DNA of 64,000 nucleotides, from NCBI RefSeq assembly GCF_014229245.1, contig NZ_JAARZJ010000002.1, forward strand, positions 211,901 through 275,900, written 5' to 3'. Shown here piece by piece: positions 35,014-43,058 of the stretch. Within the stretch, counting starts at the first letter, position 1, and the number at the start of each line of letters is the position of its first letter. This DNA is from Listeria farberi (GTDB lineage: Bacteria; Bacillota; Bacilli; Lactobacillales; Listeriaceae). Under the pieces are notes generated by a model that made no database searches, was not told where the DNA came from, and was given only the letters and a program-made list of their open reading frames with translations. The position numbers and the translations under genes were made by a program.

Positions 35014-37089
35014 TTAAGGTCTAGGTGCATCTTCTAAAGTCCATGTAACCTTAGATTCATAAGCATCATTCACTAAAGCATCATTAGGTTGGATTTCTAT
35101 TATTAATCTATCTTCTAAGTCGAAAATAGTAGAAACAAAACCTGATTCTGTAGTTGTTGCTTGTTTTTGCTCAATTGGCTGGTTTGTATTATTTAAGTAA
35201 ACCGGACTACTCGCAGGTAAGTTACTTTGATACTTTAGTGAACTTTGAATAATGTCTCCACTGCCATTTGTAAATGTTGTCATTGAACCTGTTATCGTCC
35301 AACCTTGCTTCGACTTTCTTCTATCTATTACCTTTAACTCCACTTGTTCTCCTACTTGATAGCATTTCAATGTTTGTTTTTCATTTGAAATTGGAACCGA
35401 ATCAATATTTGTATCAATATCCATCCGAAAATCACTAGGAATTTGCAGTTCTAGACTTTCTCTAACGTGAACTACTACAGTTACAGGGATAGCCGTTTGA
35501 GAATATGGTGGATTGCCTGGAGATGATAGCGTTACAACATAATCTCCAACTTTTTTTAAATCTACTACTGAGTCAAAATCATCCACAAGCGAACCAACCC
35601 CAGTCAAATTTGCATTAACATCTAGCCTAAATTGATTAGCATCAATACTTTCACCGACTAAATAAGTATATTCTTCATCTGCAGTTATAATAGGTGGCTT
35701 TGGTTGAAATATGACATTCACATTCACCGAGTCTTCTCCATCTATATTAGAAGCTTCGATTGTAACTACATAATTAGTAGGATTTTTTGAACTCGGTATT
35801 TTTTCCTTAAAATTAGTTGTAATTTTCGCTGGTTTATCTGTTACAACTTTTGCATCTTGTAACAATTGTTCTTCTGTTAGCGGTGTATCTATATCATAAA
35901 TAAGCTGTTTTTCATATGATATAATCTTCGGAGCTACTATATATTCTAATGGTTGGTAAAAATATCCTGAATACATCAACTGACCGCCATTATCATTAAT
36001 AGGTGTAACTTCTTCCCATCCATAAGAAACACCCTCTTTAATGCCACCTTCTTTTAAAGGTATAAACGGTTTTAATTTTACTACTTCTTGTGCCCAAGTA
36101 ATCATGGAGTTTGTAGAGTCAATTGTCGCAGCTGGGTTAAAGCGAGACATTGGGATTGATTTGGTTGTACCTATAGCCTCTTCTGCCTTTATAGTAAAAT
36201 CATATTTGGCAGATAGTTCCTTTGCTTCTAAATAAATTTTTTGATTTTCACAAGTTATTTCCACTAGATTCAGCATAGATGTATTTTTAAGGCTTGATAA
36301 ATCAGCAATATTATTATTATTTAAATGAAGCCACTTTAGTTCAGTACTAGAAAATTCTGCCAATGGTGAAACATTTGAAATATCATTATAGTCAAGCATT
36401 AGTTCCTGTAATCGAGGAAGCGCATCAGGGATACTTGCAAATTGAGATAAATCAGTGATATTATTTTTCGCTAGATTTAGTTGCTTTAACATAGGTGCAT
36501 TCATTTTTAAAATCGGCGAAATATCAGAAATCCCTCCTTTTAAAATACTTAAGCTGTCCAGTTTTTGAAAACCATTTGGTGCTTTTAAAAAAGCTGACAT
36601 CCCTTGTAAAGATTCGTTAGATATAATCCTTAAGCTTTTTAAGTTAGATAGATATTGTATGCCTTCGATATTTTTAATAATTACTGTCGACTCATCAGCA
36701 ATAGAAGAAATATTATTCAAATCCGCTTCAGTAACAACATCGCTAACTACCCAATCATTTTTATAAGTGGTCTGAAAATTGAGGTGTCGTGCTACTGATT
36801 CTGCCAGTTCTGGATCTGGGAATAAATCTGCTATCGTACTATTTGCAGGAATTGATAAGGAGTTGGCTTTCAGTTTTTTCGGTTCAATTAGTGTTTTTTT
36901 CGGTTCATTTTCTTCTTTTTTCAGTGACTCTGGTGTCACTTCTTTTTTTTCTGAAGCTTCCTCTATTACCGATTCCGCTGTTTGTTGCGGCAATATACTT
37001 TTTTCCGTCTCCGTAGCTTTCGAGTAGACAGGTACAATGAGCGCTAAAATTAAAACAAAAACCAGAACCATCTTCCAATTTATTTTCAT
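35014..37089 (-). CDS. Internalin-like LRR protein with C-terminal WxL domain
   Basis: The 691-residue secreted protein has a signal peptide (1-24), a charged linker, an internalin-type N-cap (IADLFPDPELAESVARHLNF at 86-105), about five leucine-rich repeats (140-275; LKQLNLAKNNITDLS and LQELMLDYNDISNVS are clear), two Ig-like or SLH-unrelated beta modules, and a C-terminal WxL-type domain with GWTITGSM and the final VTWTLEDAPRP. There is no LPXTG signal, so wall attachment would be by the WxL domain. LRR-WxL proteins combine an internalin-like recognition face with noncovalent anchoring. It is the second gene of the cluster and overlaps no neighbour. Confidence 0.9.
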   Translation of the reverse strand: MKINWKMVLVFVLILALIVPVYSKATETEKSILPQQTAESVIEEASEKKEVTPESLKKEENEPKKTLIEPKKLKANSLSIPANSTIADLFPDPELAESVARHLNFQTTYKNDWVVSDVVTEADLNNISSIADESTVIIKNIEGIQYLSNLKSLRIISNESLQGMSAFLKAPNGFQKLDSLSILKGGISDISPILKMNAPMLKQLNLAKNNITDLSQFASIPDALPRLQELMLDYNDISNVSPLAEFSSTELKWLHLNNNNIADLSSLKNTSMLNLVEITCENQKIYLEAKELSAKYDFTIKAEEAIGTTKSIPMSRFNPAATIDSTNSMITWAQEVVKLKPFIPLKEGGIKEGVSYGWEEVTPINDNGGQLMYSGYFYQPLEYIVAPKIISYEKQLIYDIDTPLTEEQLLQDAKVVTDKPAKITTNFKEKIPSSKNPTNYVVTIEASNIDGEDSVNVNVIFQPKPPIITADEEYTYLVGESIDANQFRLDVNANLTGVGSLVDDFDSVVDLKKVGDYVVTLSSPGNPPYSQTAIPVTVVVHVRESLELQIPSDFRMDIDTNIDSVPISNEKQTLKCYQVGEQVELKVIDRRKSKQGWTITGSMTTFTNGSGDIIQSSLKYQSNLPASSPVYLNNTNQPIEQKQATTTESGFVSTIFDLEDRLIIEIQPNDALVNDAYESKVTWTLEDAPRP

Positions 37090-37118
37090 TATTTTAAGGT
37101 CTCCTTTTTAAATGCTAG

Positions 37119-37772
37119 TTAACTGTTTTCATAATGTTTTGCTACCTTTTTTTGGACTAAGAAAGTTTTTTTGTGTGGCTTCAAAATTTCTTGTTCTATT
37201 AAGCGAATACGTTGTCTGTAAAAAGCTGCCTTTGATAAGGTACTATATTCAATTAAGATTTTAATTGTAATTTCTGGTGGTAATAAAACATTACCTTTTT
37301 CATCCTTTTCGCCAATGAGCATTCCTAAGTACTTTATCGCATAATATAGTTTTTCTTGATGCTCTTTACCATTAAGTAAAGCCCTATAGTATAAATGACG
37401 CCCAATCATTTTTAAAAAGAAATATTGAAAGCCAAAGTTTTCTGGAAAGAGTGATAATGCGTATTCTATATCCTCTTTTTTGTACTCATATACTATACAT
37501 TCTTCTGAAAGAGCGATATTCGTTACTATTGGTGGTGAATTTTCTAAAATGGAATAACTTAAAAATATACCCGGTTCAAAAATAGATAACAGTTTTTCAG
37601 GCGACTCACAAGTATAACTGCTAATATAACCCTTTATTAATAAAATGGCACTGTTCGGATTTGAAGAATTGGTCATTACATTTTCATCACGTTTTAATTT
37701 ACGTTTTTGATGTTTGATACCATATTTTTGCATCATTTTGATAAATTCTTTATATGTATATAATTCTTCCAT
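37119..37772 (-). CDS. Crp/Fnr (PrfA-like) transcriptional regulator
   Basis: The 217-residue protein has a cupin-like cyclic-nucleotide-binding domain (about 20-125, with SNPNSAILLIKGYISSYT and the FEPGIFLSY region), a long dimerisation helix and a C-terminal helix-turn-helix (TIKILIEYSTLSKAAFYRQRIRL). It is similar in size and plan to PrfA (237 residues) and to the several PrfA-like paralogues of Listeria. The DNA-binding helix is atypical, so the ligand and operator cannot be predicted. It is the first gene of the WxL cluster, 29 bases before the LRR gene, and probably controls it. An inverted repeat AATGAGCT/AGCTCATT (37794-37816) sits in its leader. Confidence 0.78.
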   Translation of the reverse strand: MEELYTYKEFIKMMQKYGIKHQKRKLKRDENVMTNSSNPNSAILLIKGYISSYTCESPEKLLSIFEPGIFLSYSILENSPPIVTNIALSEECIVYEYKKEDIEYALSLFPENFGFQYFFLKMIGRHLYYRALLNGKEHQEKLYYAIKYLGMLIGEKDEKGNVLLPPEITIKILIEYSTLSKAAFYRQRIRLIEQEILKPHKKTFLVQKKVAKHYENS

Positions 37773-38134
37773 TAAAATCCACTCCTCTTCTAAAATGAGC
37801 TTTTAAGCAGCTCATTGTTTAGCTTGTCAAGAACTAAACTTATACTACCATGCGTGAATTGATGTTGTTTCTCCAGAGAGAACAAATAACAAACTTTTCA
37901 TTCAAAAATTATAAAGAATGGTTGCAAATTTCCTCGTAAATCCCAAAATAAAATTGTTTGTTATTTTGTCACAAATTAGCAAAAATCATTTTTCAATTTA
38001 TTTTCTCTTATAAAAGTGCTCTATATACCTCTGATACCTTTCCAGAAGGTTCATTCTATGATACTATTATCATAAAACATTTGTGATAGATGGTAACTTT
38101 TGTTCCAATATAAAGTAGGATGGAGGTAATAAAG
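37773..38134. other. Divergent intergenic region with two inverted repeats
   Basis: This AT-rich 362-base gap separates the Crp-like gene from the SorC regulator. It holds an 8-bp hairpin in the Crp-like leader (37794-37816) and the palindrome TATGATA-CTAT-TATCATA (38057-38074) upstream of the SorC gene, a possible operator. I found no convincing complete promoter on either strand and no gene. Confidence 0.45.
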
Positions 38135-39082
38135 ATGAAATGGGAAGAAAAAAGAGATATGGTGAAAATCGCTACTTGGTATTATCACTATGGTTGGACC
38201 CAAGCACAAATCGCCAAAAAAATCGGGATATCTAGATCTATTATTTCTAAAACTTTGCAACGCGCAAAAGACTTAGGTATTGTTGAAATTTTTATTAAAG
38301 ACGAAACTTATTATACGGTGGACTTAGAACAAAAGTTAGAAGAAAAATTTGGTTTAGAGGAAGCAATTGTCGTGGCAACACATGATATGTCTGAGGAAGA
38401 GGCGCTAAATTTCCTCGCCAAAGAAGCAGCTTACACACTAAGTAAAAGAATTGCCAAAGTGAATACCCTCGGGATTTCATGGGGGAAAACAATTCGTAAA
38501 TTCGCCAATGAATTCCCGTATATCCCTCATAAAGATTTAACGATTATTCCGCTAATCGGAGGCATGGGATCAAGCGATATCGACCTCCACTCCAACCAAA
38601 TTTGCTACGATTTAAAGAAAAAAATGCAGTGTCATAGTAAATATTTATATGCACCTGCCCTTGTAGAAGATACAGAAATGAAAGTGGATTTATCTAAAAA
38701 TAAATATATTAACGAAGTCCTTAAAGAAGGTAAAACTGTTGATATGGCTATTGTTGGTGTATCCAGTCCCTACAACCAAAGTACAATGGAAGAAATTGGT
38801 TACATCACACCTGAAGATATTGAAGAACTACGTTATAAAGATGTGGTTGGTGATATTAATTCACGTTTTTTCACGGCAAATGGGGAGGAAGCAAATACAC
38901 AAATAAATACACATGTGATTGGACTCAGCTTAGAAGAACTTAAAAAAATTCCAACAGTCGTCGCTTTAGCAAATGGACTACAAAAAAAAGACGCCCTTGT
39001 TTCAGCACTCAATGCTGGATTGATAGATGTGATTGTGATTACTGATAGAATGGCCGAATATATCCTTCAAAAAAACGATTAA
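38135..39082 (+). CDS. SorC/DeoR-type sugar-responsive transcriptional regulator
   Basis: The 315-residue protein has an N-terminal helix-turn-helix (YHYGWTQAQIAKKIGISRS, then IISKTLQRAKDLGIVEI) and a SorC sugar-phosphate-binding domain with LGISWGKTIRKFANEF, IIPLIGGMGS, and IDVIVITDRMAEYIL near the end. SorC-family proteins sense phosphorylated sugars or polyols and often activate nearby PTS operons. It precedes the polyol PTS operon by 256 bases on the same strand and is most likely its regulator. The start is ATG 38135 after GGAGG, not the in-frame ATG 15 bases earlier. Confidence 0.88.
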   Translation: MKWEEKRDMVKIATWYYHYGWTQAQIAKKIGISRSIISKTLQRAKDLGIVEIFIKDETYYTVDLEQKLEEKFGLEEAIVVATHDMSEEEALNFLAKEAAYTLSKRIAKVNTLGISWGKTIRKFANEFPYIPHKDLTIIPLIGGMGSSDIDLHSNQICYDLKKKMQCHSKYLYAPALVEDTEMKVDLSKNKYINEVLKEGKTVDMAIVGVSSPYNQSTMEEIGYITPEDIEELRYKDVVGDINSRFFTANGEEANTQINTHVIGLSLEELKKIPTVVALANGLQKKDALVSALNAGLIDVIVITDRMAEYILQKND

Positions 39083-39115
39083 GTAAGATTTCATCCGTGA
39101 AAAACACACAATATC

Positions 39116-39150
39116 AAAAGCACTCTCCGACAATGGATTGGGCTTTTTTT
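39116..39150 (+). terminator. Weak terminator after the SorC gene
   Basis: AAAAGC/GCTTTT closes an imperfect stem with TCC/GGA inside, followed by a run of Ts. The stem has several mismatches. Confidence 0.5.
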
Positions 39151-39183
39151 ATTTATTTTAAACTAAAAAAATCCAATATTTCA

Positions 39184-39212
39184 TTGACGAAAAAATATTA
39201 AAGTGTTATATT
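39184..39212 (+). promoter_or_regulatory. Promoter of the polyol PTS operon
   Basis: TTGACG (39184-39189) and TATATT (39207-39212) are 17 bases apart, which predicts a start near 39219 and a leader of about 120 bases carrying the operator and cre sites. Confidence 0.65.
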
Positions 39213-39227
39213 TAATTTGTGAAATAC

Positions 39228-39256
39228 GACATTTGTCACAATTGGTGACAAATGTC
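39228..39256. promoter_or_regulatory. Perfect 12-bp inverted repeat, operator candidate
   Basis: GACATTTGTCAC (39228-39239) and GTGACAAATGTC (39245-39256) are exact reverse complements around AATTG. The site is directly downstream of the predicted transcription start, where a bound regulator would block initiation or elongation. SorC is the obvious candidate. Confidence 0.7.
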
Positions 39257-39310
39257 ACCAAATTCATTTATTGGATAAAATAGCTTTATCCGGAGTTTTA
39301 TTTTAATAAA

Positions 39311-39324
39311 TGAAAACGATTACT
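39311..39324. promoter_or_regulatory. cre site of the polyol PTS operon
   Basis: TGAAAACGATTACT matches the CcpA consensus TGWAANCGNTNWCA at 13 of 14 positions and lies just before the GGAGG of the first gene, within the transcribed leader. Confidence 0.65.
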
Positions 39325-39338
39325 AGGAGGAACTTGAA

Positions 39339-40589
39339 ATGACTTTATATAGACAGTTACTTGCTCGTGAGAACGAAAATAATCCGATTCGCGTTGGCGT
39401 TATTGGCGCTGGTCAAATGGGATTCGGTATGATTTCGCAAATCGCCGCTATTCCGGGTATGAGTGTTGTTGGTATTAGCGACATTCATGTAGAAGCAGCA
39501 CAAAAAGCAGCGGACGCATATAACGCCACCGCTACAAAAAAAGAAAAAATTCTACTATCCAATGATTTTAAAGAAATTATCCATTCTAATCTGGTAGAGG
39601 TAATTGTTGATGCCACTGGCGTTCCAGAAGTCGGCGCAAAAATTTCCCTGGAAACCTTACTTGCTAAAAAACAACTCGTTTTACTTAATGTAGAAATTAA
39701 TATCACTATTGGGCCGCTAATGAAAAAATTATATGATAGTGCTGGCCTCATTTATACTGGCTCTGATGGTGATGAACCTGCCGCAATAACTGAACTTTAC
39801 GAATTTTCCAAATCCATGGGTATGGAAGTCCTCGTCGCTGGTAAAGGGAAAAATAATAAACTTAAAATTAGCGCCAACCCTGATAGCTGTCAAGTCGAAG
39901 CCGATGGGAAAAATATGGCCTCTCACATGCTAGCTGCTTTCCAAGATGGAACAAAAACAATGGCAGAAATGAATTTGCTTTCTAATGCTATCGGTTATGT
40001 CCCAGACGTTGTTGGAATGCATGGTATTTCAGGTGACGTTGATTCGGTCATCAAAGACCTAAACTTAAAAGATCAAGGTGGTATTTTAAATAAATTCGGC
40101 GTTGTAGAATATGTAGATGGCTTAGCACCAGGTGTCTTCGTTATCGTAAAAGGACAAAATGAAGGCGTTAGTCACGAACTTAGTTACCTCATGAAAAAAG
40201 GTGACCGCGATCATCACATTCTTTATCGTCCCTATCACCTAGCTAGCCTTGAAACACCTTTAACCATTGCAAAAGCTGTGTTGAACCACGATCATGCTAT
40301 CGTTCCAATGGGAGCACCAGTTTCCGAAACAGTTGCAGTTGCTAAAAAAGACATGGTTGCCGGAGAAAAATTAGATGGAATTGGTGGTTTCTGTGTACGA
40401 GGTGTATTGGAGACTCACGTCGATATGGCAACGAATGGTCACATTCCAATCGGTTTAATCAGCGGTGATGTGGTAGCCCGCAGAAATATCAAAGCTGGCA
40501 CATTTATTACTGACGAAGACGTTTCATTAGATGAATCTACTACTGTTTGGAAACTTAGAAAACTGCAGGATGAAACATTTAGTAAATAA
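39339..40589 (+). CDS. SAF-domain NAD(P)-dependent oxidoreductase, homoserine-dehydrogenase-like
   Basis: The 416-residue protein has an N-terminal Rossmann fold (IRVGVIGAGQMGFGMISQIA), a homoserine-dehydrogenase-like middle with IVDATGVPEVGAKI and GMHGISGD, and a C-terminal SAF domain (GDVVARRNIKAGTFITDEDV). Related proteins act on sugar acids or branched tetroses and pentoses in several catabolic operons, but I cannot assign the substrate. It is the first gene of an operon with GutM and a complete glucitol-type PTS, in the place where sorbitol-6-phosphate dehydrogenase would be expected. GGAGG precedes the ATG. It therefore may oxidise or rearrange the imported polyol phosphate. Confidence 0.8.
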   Translation: MTLYRQLLARENENNPIRVGVIGAGQMGFGMISQIAAIPGMSVVGISDIHVEAAQKAADAYNATATKKEKILLSNDFKEIIHSNLVEVIVDATGVPEVGAKISLETLLAKKQLVLLNVEINITIGPLMKKLYDSAGLIYTGSDGDEPAAITELYEFSKSMGMEVLVAGKGKNNKLKISANPDSCQVEADGKNMASHMLAAFQDGTKTMAEMNLLSNAIGYVPDVVGMHGISGDVDSVIKDLNLKDQGGILNKFGVVEYVDGLAPGVFVIVKGQNEGVSHELSYLMKKGDRDHHILYRPYHLASLETPLTIAKAVLNHDHAIVPMGAPVSETVAVAKKDMVAGEKLDGIGGFCVRGVLETHVDMATNGHIPIGLISGDVVARRNIKAGTFITDEDVSLDESTTVWKLRKLQDETFSK

Positions 40590-40643
40590 ATTCAACTTGG
40601 TGGGAAGGCGAATCTCTTCCCACCCTCTAAGGAGGAAAAGTAA

Positions 40644-41024
40644 ATGAATATTGTCCTTATTGCTTCCCTCATTTTCATTGCTCAGACGTGTCTTGGCTTT
40701 TTCCAAGTCAGGTATTATCAACATCATATGAACAAAGTTGCGAACAAATATGCTGGAAAAATCGGTTATCATCTTTATTCTGAAATGGAACGACTAAAAT
40801 TTCGTACGAGTGCTGTAGCCATCTTAGTCGTAAATGAAAACCATATTGTTCATGAATGCCAAATTTTAACCGGTAAGACAATTTTTGCACAGTTCAAAAC
40901 GTTCACCAACTACCATCATAAGGAATTATCCGAAATATTAATGGAACTCAGTAGTAAAAATAAGAATACAATTCAAGAAAAAGCCATTATTAAAACTGTC
41001 AACAGTTGTATGAAAGCGCTTTAA
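40644..41024 (+). CDS. Glucitol operon activator-like protein GutM
   Basis: The 126-residue protein has one N-terminal membrane helix (about 2-18, IVLIASLIFIAQTCLGFFQV) and a basic cytoplasmic part with VANKYAGKIGY and a C-terminal helix. This matches GutM/SrlM proteins, small membrane-associated proteins encoded with glucitol PTS systems and named as operon activators in E. coli; the mechanism is not well understood. AAGGAGGAAAAG precedes the ATG, and the gene sits between the oxidoreductase and EIIC genes, 25 bases before the latter. Confidence 0.82.
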   Translation: MNIVLIASLIFIAQTCLGFFQVRYYQHHMNKVANKYAGKIGYHLYSEMERLKFRTSAVAILVVNENHIVHECQILTGKTIFAQFKTFTNYHHKELSEILMELSSKNKNTIQEKAIIKTVNSCMKAL

Positions 41025-41049
41025 ATAACTAAAAAAGGAGTGTTTCCTA

Positions 41050-41571
41050 GTGAATTATATTGAATGGTTTGGAACAAACTTTATCGGTCTATTTGAGGCT
41101 GGTGGCAAACAGTTTGTAAGTTTTATGACAGGAATTGTCCCTCTTTTAATTGTCCTATTAACCTTTACTTACTCGATTATCGCCTTTATCGGCGAAGAGC
41201 GAGTCAACCGAGCAATCCAATTTTCAGCCAAGAATATGATTTTGCGTTATACCTTAATGCCCATTTTATCCGTCTTGATGTTAACGAATCCTATGGCTTA
41301 TACATTCGGTCGATTTGTTAAAGAGCATCAGAAACCAGCTTTTTATGACTCTGTGGTATCGTTTTTGCACCCAGTTACAGGATTATTTCCGTATGCAAAT
41401 GCTGGTGAATTATTCGTTTACCTAGGTATTGCTAACGGTGTGGTCGAAGCTGGATATAGCATGTCAAGCCTTGCTGTTCGTTACTTCCTAGCTGGCATCG
41501 TCGTTATTTTAATGCGTGGTGTGATTACAGAAACAATTACAAAATTCTTAATGCGAAAAGAAAAAGTCTGA
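41050..41571 (+). CDS. srlA: Glucitol/sorbitol-type PTS EIIC component
   Basis: The 173-residue membrane protein corresponds to the SrlA/GutA EIIC subunit: NYIEWFGTNFIGLFEAGG at the N-terminus, four hydrophobic segments, and the MLTNPMAYTFGRFV region. In this family the membrane domain is split between SrlA and SrlE. It starts with GTG after AAAGGAG. Family name is given for homology; the sugar may not be sorbitol because no sorbitol-6-phosphate dehydrogenase is encoded nearby. Confidence 0.88.
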   Translation: MNYIEWFGTNFIGLFEAGGKQFVSFMTGIVPLLIVLLTFTYSIIAFIGEERVNRAIQFSAKNMILRYTLMPILSVLMLTNPMAYTFGRFVKEHQKPAFYDSVVSFLHPVTGLFPYANAGELFVYLGIANGVVEAGYSMSSLAVRYFLAGIVVILMRGVITETITKFLMRKEKV

Positions 41572-41591
41572 TATAGAAGGAGGCAAATTAA

Positions 41592-42578
41592 ATGTATCAA
41601 TCAATTCATGTGAACAAAGGTCAAGGTGGTTGGGGAGCTGGACTAGATATTACTCCGAGCGAACCGAGAACAAAAGTTGTTTCTATTACTGGTGGTGGTA
41701 TTCATCCCGTAGCACTGAAAATTGCTGAATTATCTGGCGCTGAAGCCGTGGATGGCTTTAAAAACTCGATTCCTGAAGAAGAAATGATGTGCGTTGTTAT
41801 TGATTGTGGTGGTACTGCGAGAATTGGCGTCTATCCGATGAAACGTATCCCAACCATTGATGTTCTCCCTTCTTCCCCATCAGGCCCCCTCGCAAAACAT
41901 ATTACAGAAGATATTTTTGTTTCTGGCGTCAAACCTGAAGATATTGAACTTCGAAATAGAAGCGCTGAAACTGGAAAACCATTTGACAGAGAAAAGTTCA
42001 AAGAAGATTATGCCAAAATTAAAGAAGACCAAAAAGAAGCAAGCGAACTAAAGGAAGGTTTCCTCGTGAAATTTTCTCGCGGTATTGGTAAAGCAATGGG
42101 GGTGTTCTATCAAGCAGGACGTGATTCTGTGGATATGCTCATTAAAAACATTATCCCTTTTATGGCATTTATTAGTATGATTATCGGTATTATTAATTAC
42201 ACCGGCATTGGGAAATTAATTGCGAATACGCTCTCTCCTTTAGCTGGATCCCTGTGGGGAATGTTATTAATTGCATTTATTTGTAGTTTGCCTTTTCTTT
42301 CACCAATTCTCGGTCCCGGAGCAGTTATTGCTCAAGTAATTGGCGTTCTGATTGGTTCTCAAATTGCAATTGGTGCTATACCAGTAACTTACGCCTTACC
42401 AGCACTATTTGCGATTAATGCTCAAGCTGGTTGCGACTTTATTCCAGTAGGACTATCTCTTGCAGAAGCTAAGCCAAAAACAGTTCAGTTCGGTGTTCCA
42501 GCCATTCTTTATAGCCGGATGATTACTGGTGTCCTTGCTGTTGTTATCGCTTGGGTATTCAGTATCGGTATGTATTAA
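41592..42578 (+). CDS. srlE: Glucitol/sorbitol-type PTS EIIBC component
   Basis: The 328-residue protein begins with an EIIB domain ([31 protein letters not shown]) whose phosphorylated cysteine lies in [10 protein letters not shown], and continues into a membrane EIIC part (about 180-328) with [17 protein letters not shown] and the [18 protein letters not shown] segment. The arrangement equals SrlE/GutE. It works with the preceding EIIC and following EIIA proteins to import and phosphorylate a polyol. GAAGGAGG precedes the ATG by 8 bases. Confidence 0.92.
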   Translation: MYQSIHVNKGQGGWGAGLDITPSEPRTKVVSITGGGIHPVALKIAELSGAEAVDGFKNSIPEEEMMCVVIDCGGTARIGVYPMKRIPTIDVLPSSPSGPLAKHITEDIFVSGVKPEDIELRNRSAETGKPFDREKFKEDYAKIKEDQKEASELKEGFLVKFSRGIGKAMGVFYQAGRDSVDMLIKNIIPFMAFISMIIGIINYTGIGKLIANTLSPLAGSLWGMLLIAFICSLPFLSPILGPGAVIAQVIGVLIGSQIAIGAIPVTYALPALFAINAQAGCDFIPVGLSLAEAKPKTVQFGVPAILYSRMITGVLAVVIAWVFSIGMY

Positions 42579-42597
42579 TTTTTAGGAGGAACTTGCT

Positions 42598-42948
42598 ATG
42601 ACTATAAGTAAAATTATTGAAATCGGACAACTTGTCCCTGCTTTTGAAGAAGAAAAAATCGTTATCTTATTCGGACCAACAGCTACCAATGAATTGCGCG
42701 AAATATCGGTTATTCACGAATTCCAAGATCCACCAAATAACACCCTATCTAAAGGGAATAAATTACTAATCGGCAAACAAGCGTATATAATAGAAGAAGT
42801 CGGCACAGAAGCTAACAAAAACCTCGAAGAACTTGGTCATATTTCTATTTATTTCCGCTCAGGACAAAATGAAGTTTTACCAGGAGCAGTGGTTGTTTCT
42901 CCAGAAATTTTCCCAGCGATTACAGTGGGTGACAGTATTCAATTTTAA
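42598..42948 (+). CDS. srlB: Glucitol/sorbitol-type PTS EIIA component
   Basis: The 116-residue soluble protein is an EIIA of the glucitol class: ISVIHEFQDPP includes the likely phospho-accepting His, followed by LLIGKQAYIIEEVG and the NLEELGHISIYF segment shared with SrlB. It completes the four-component phosphorelay with HPr, EIIB and EIIC. It is the last gene of the operon; I see no strong terminator before the Fur-controlled promoter of the next gene at 42979. Confidence 0.9.
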   Translation: MTISKIIEIGQLVPAFEEEKIVILFGPTATNELREISVIHEFQDPPNNTLSKGNKLLIGKQAYIIEEVGTEANKNLEELGHISIYFRSGQNEVLPGAVVVSPEIFPAITVGDSIQF

Positions 42949-42978
42949 ACCCCTGAAAAAAATGTGTTATCTTTCACC

Positions 42979-43038
42979 TTGTCAATCCTCCCTGTTTTCG
43001 ATATAATTACTTTTATAACGATAATGAAAATCATTTTC
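42979..43038 (+). promoter_or_regulatory. Fur-regulated promoter
   Basis: TTGTCA (42979-42984) and a perfect TATAAT (43002-43007) with 17-base spacing are followed at 43020-43038 by GATAATGAAAATCATTTTC, a 19-base Fur box (GATAATGATAATCATTATC consensus) with only a few substitutions. Iron-dependent repression of the next gene is expected. Confidence 0.85.
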
Positions 43039-43058
43039 AATTAGGGAGGAAATACAAA

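Noticed and set aside
38295..38492. Minus-strand 65-codon frame within the SorC gene
   Set aside because: Shadow of the SorC coding sequence, no start signals.
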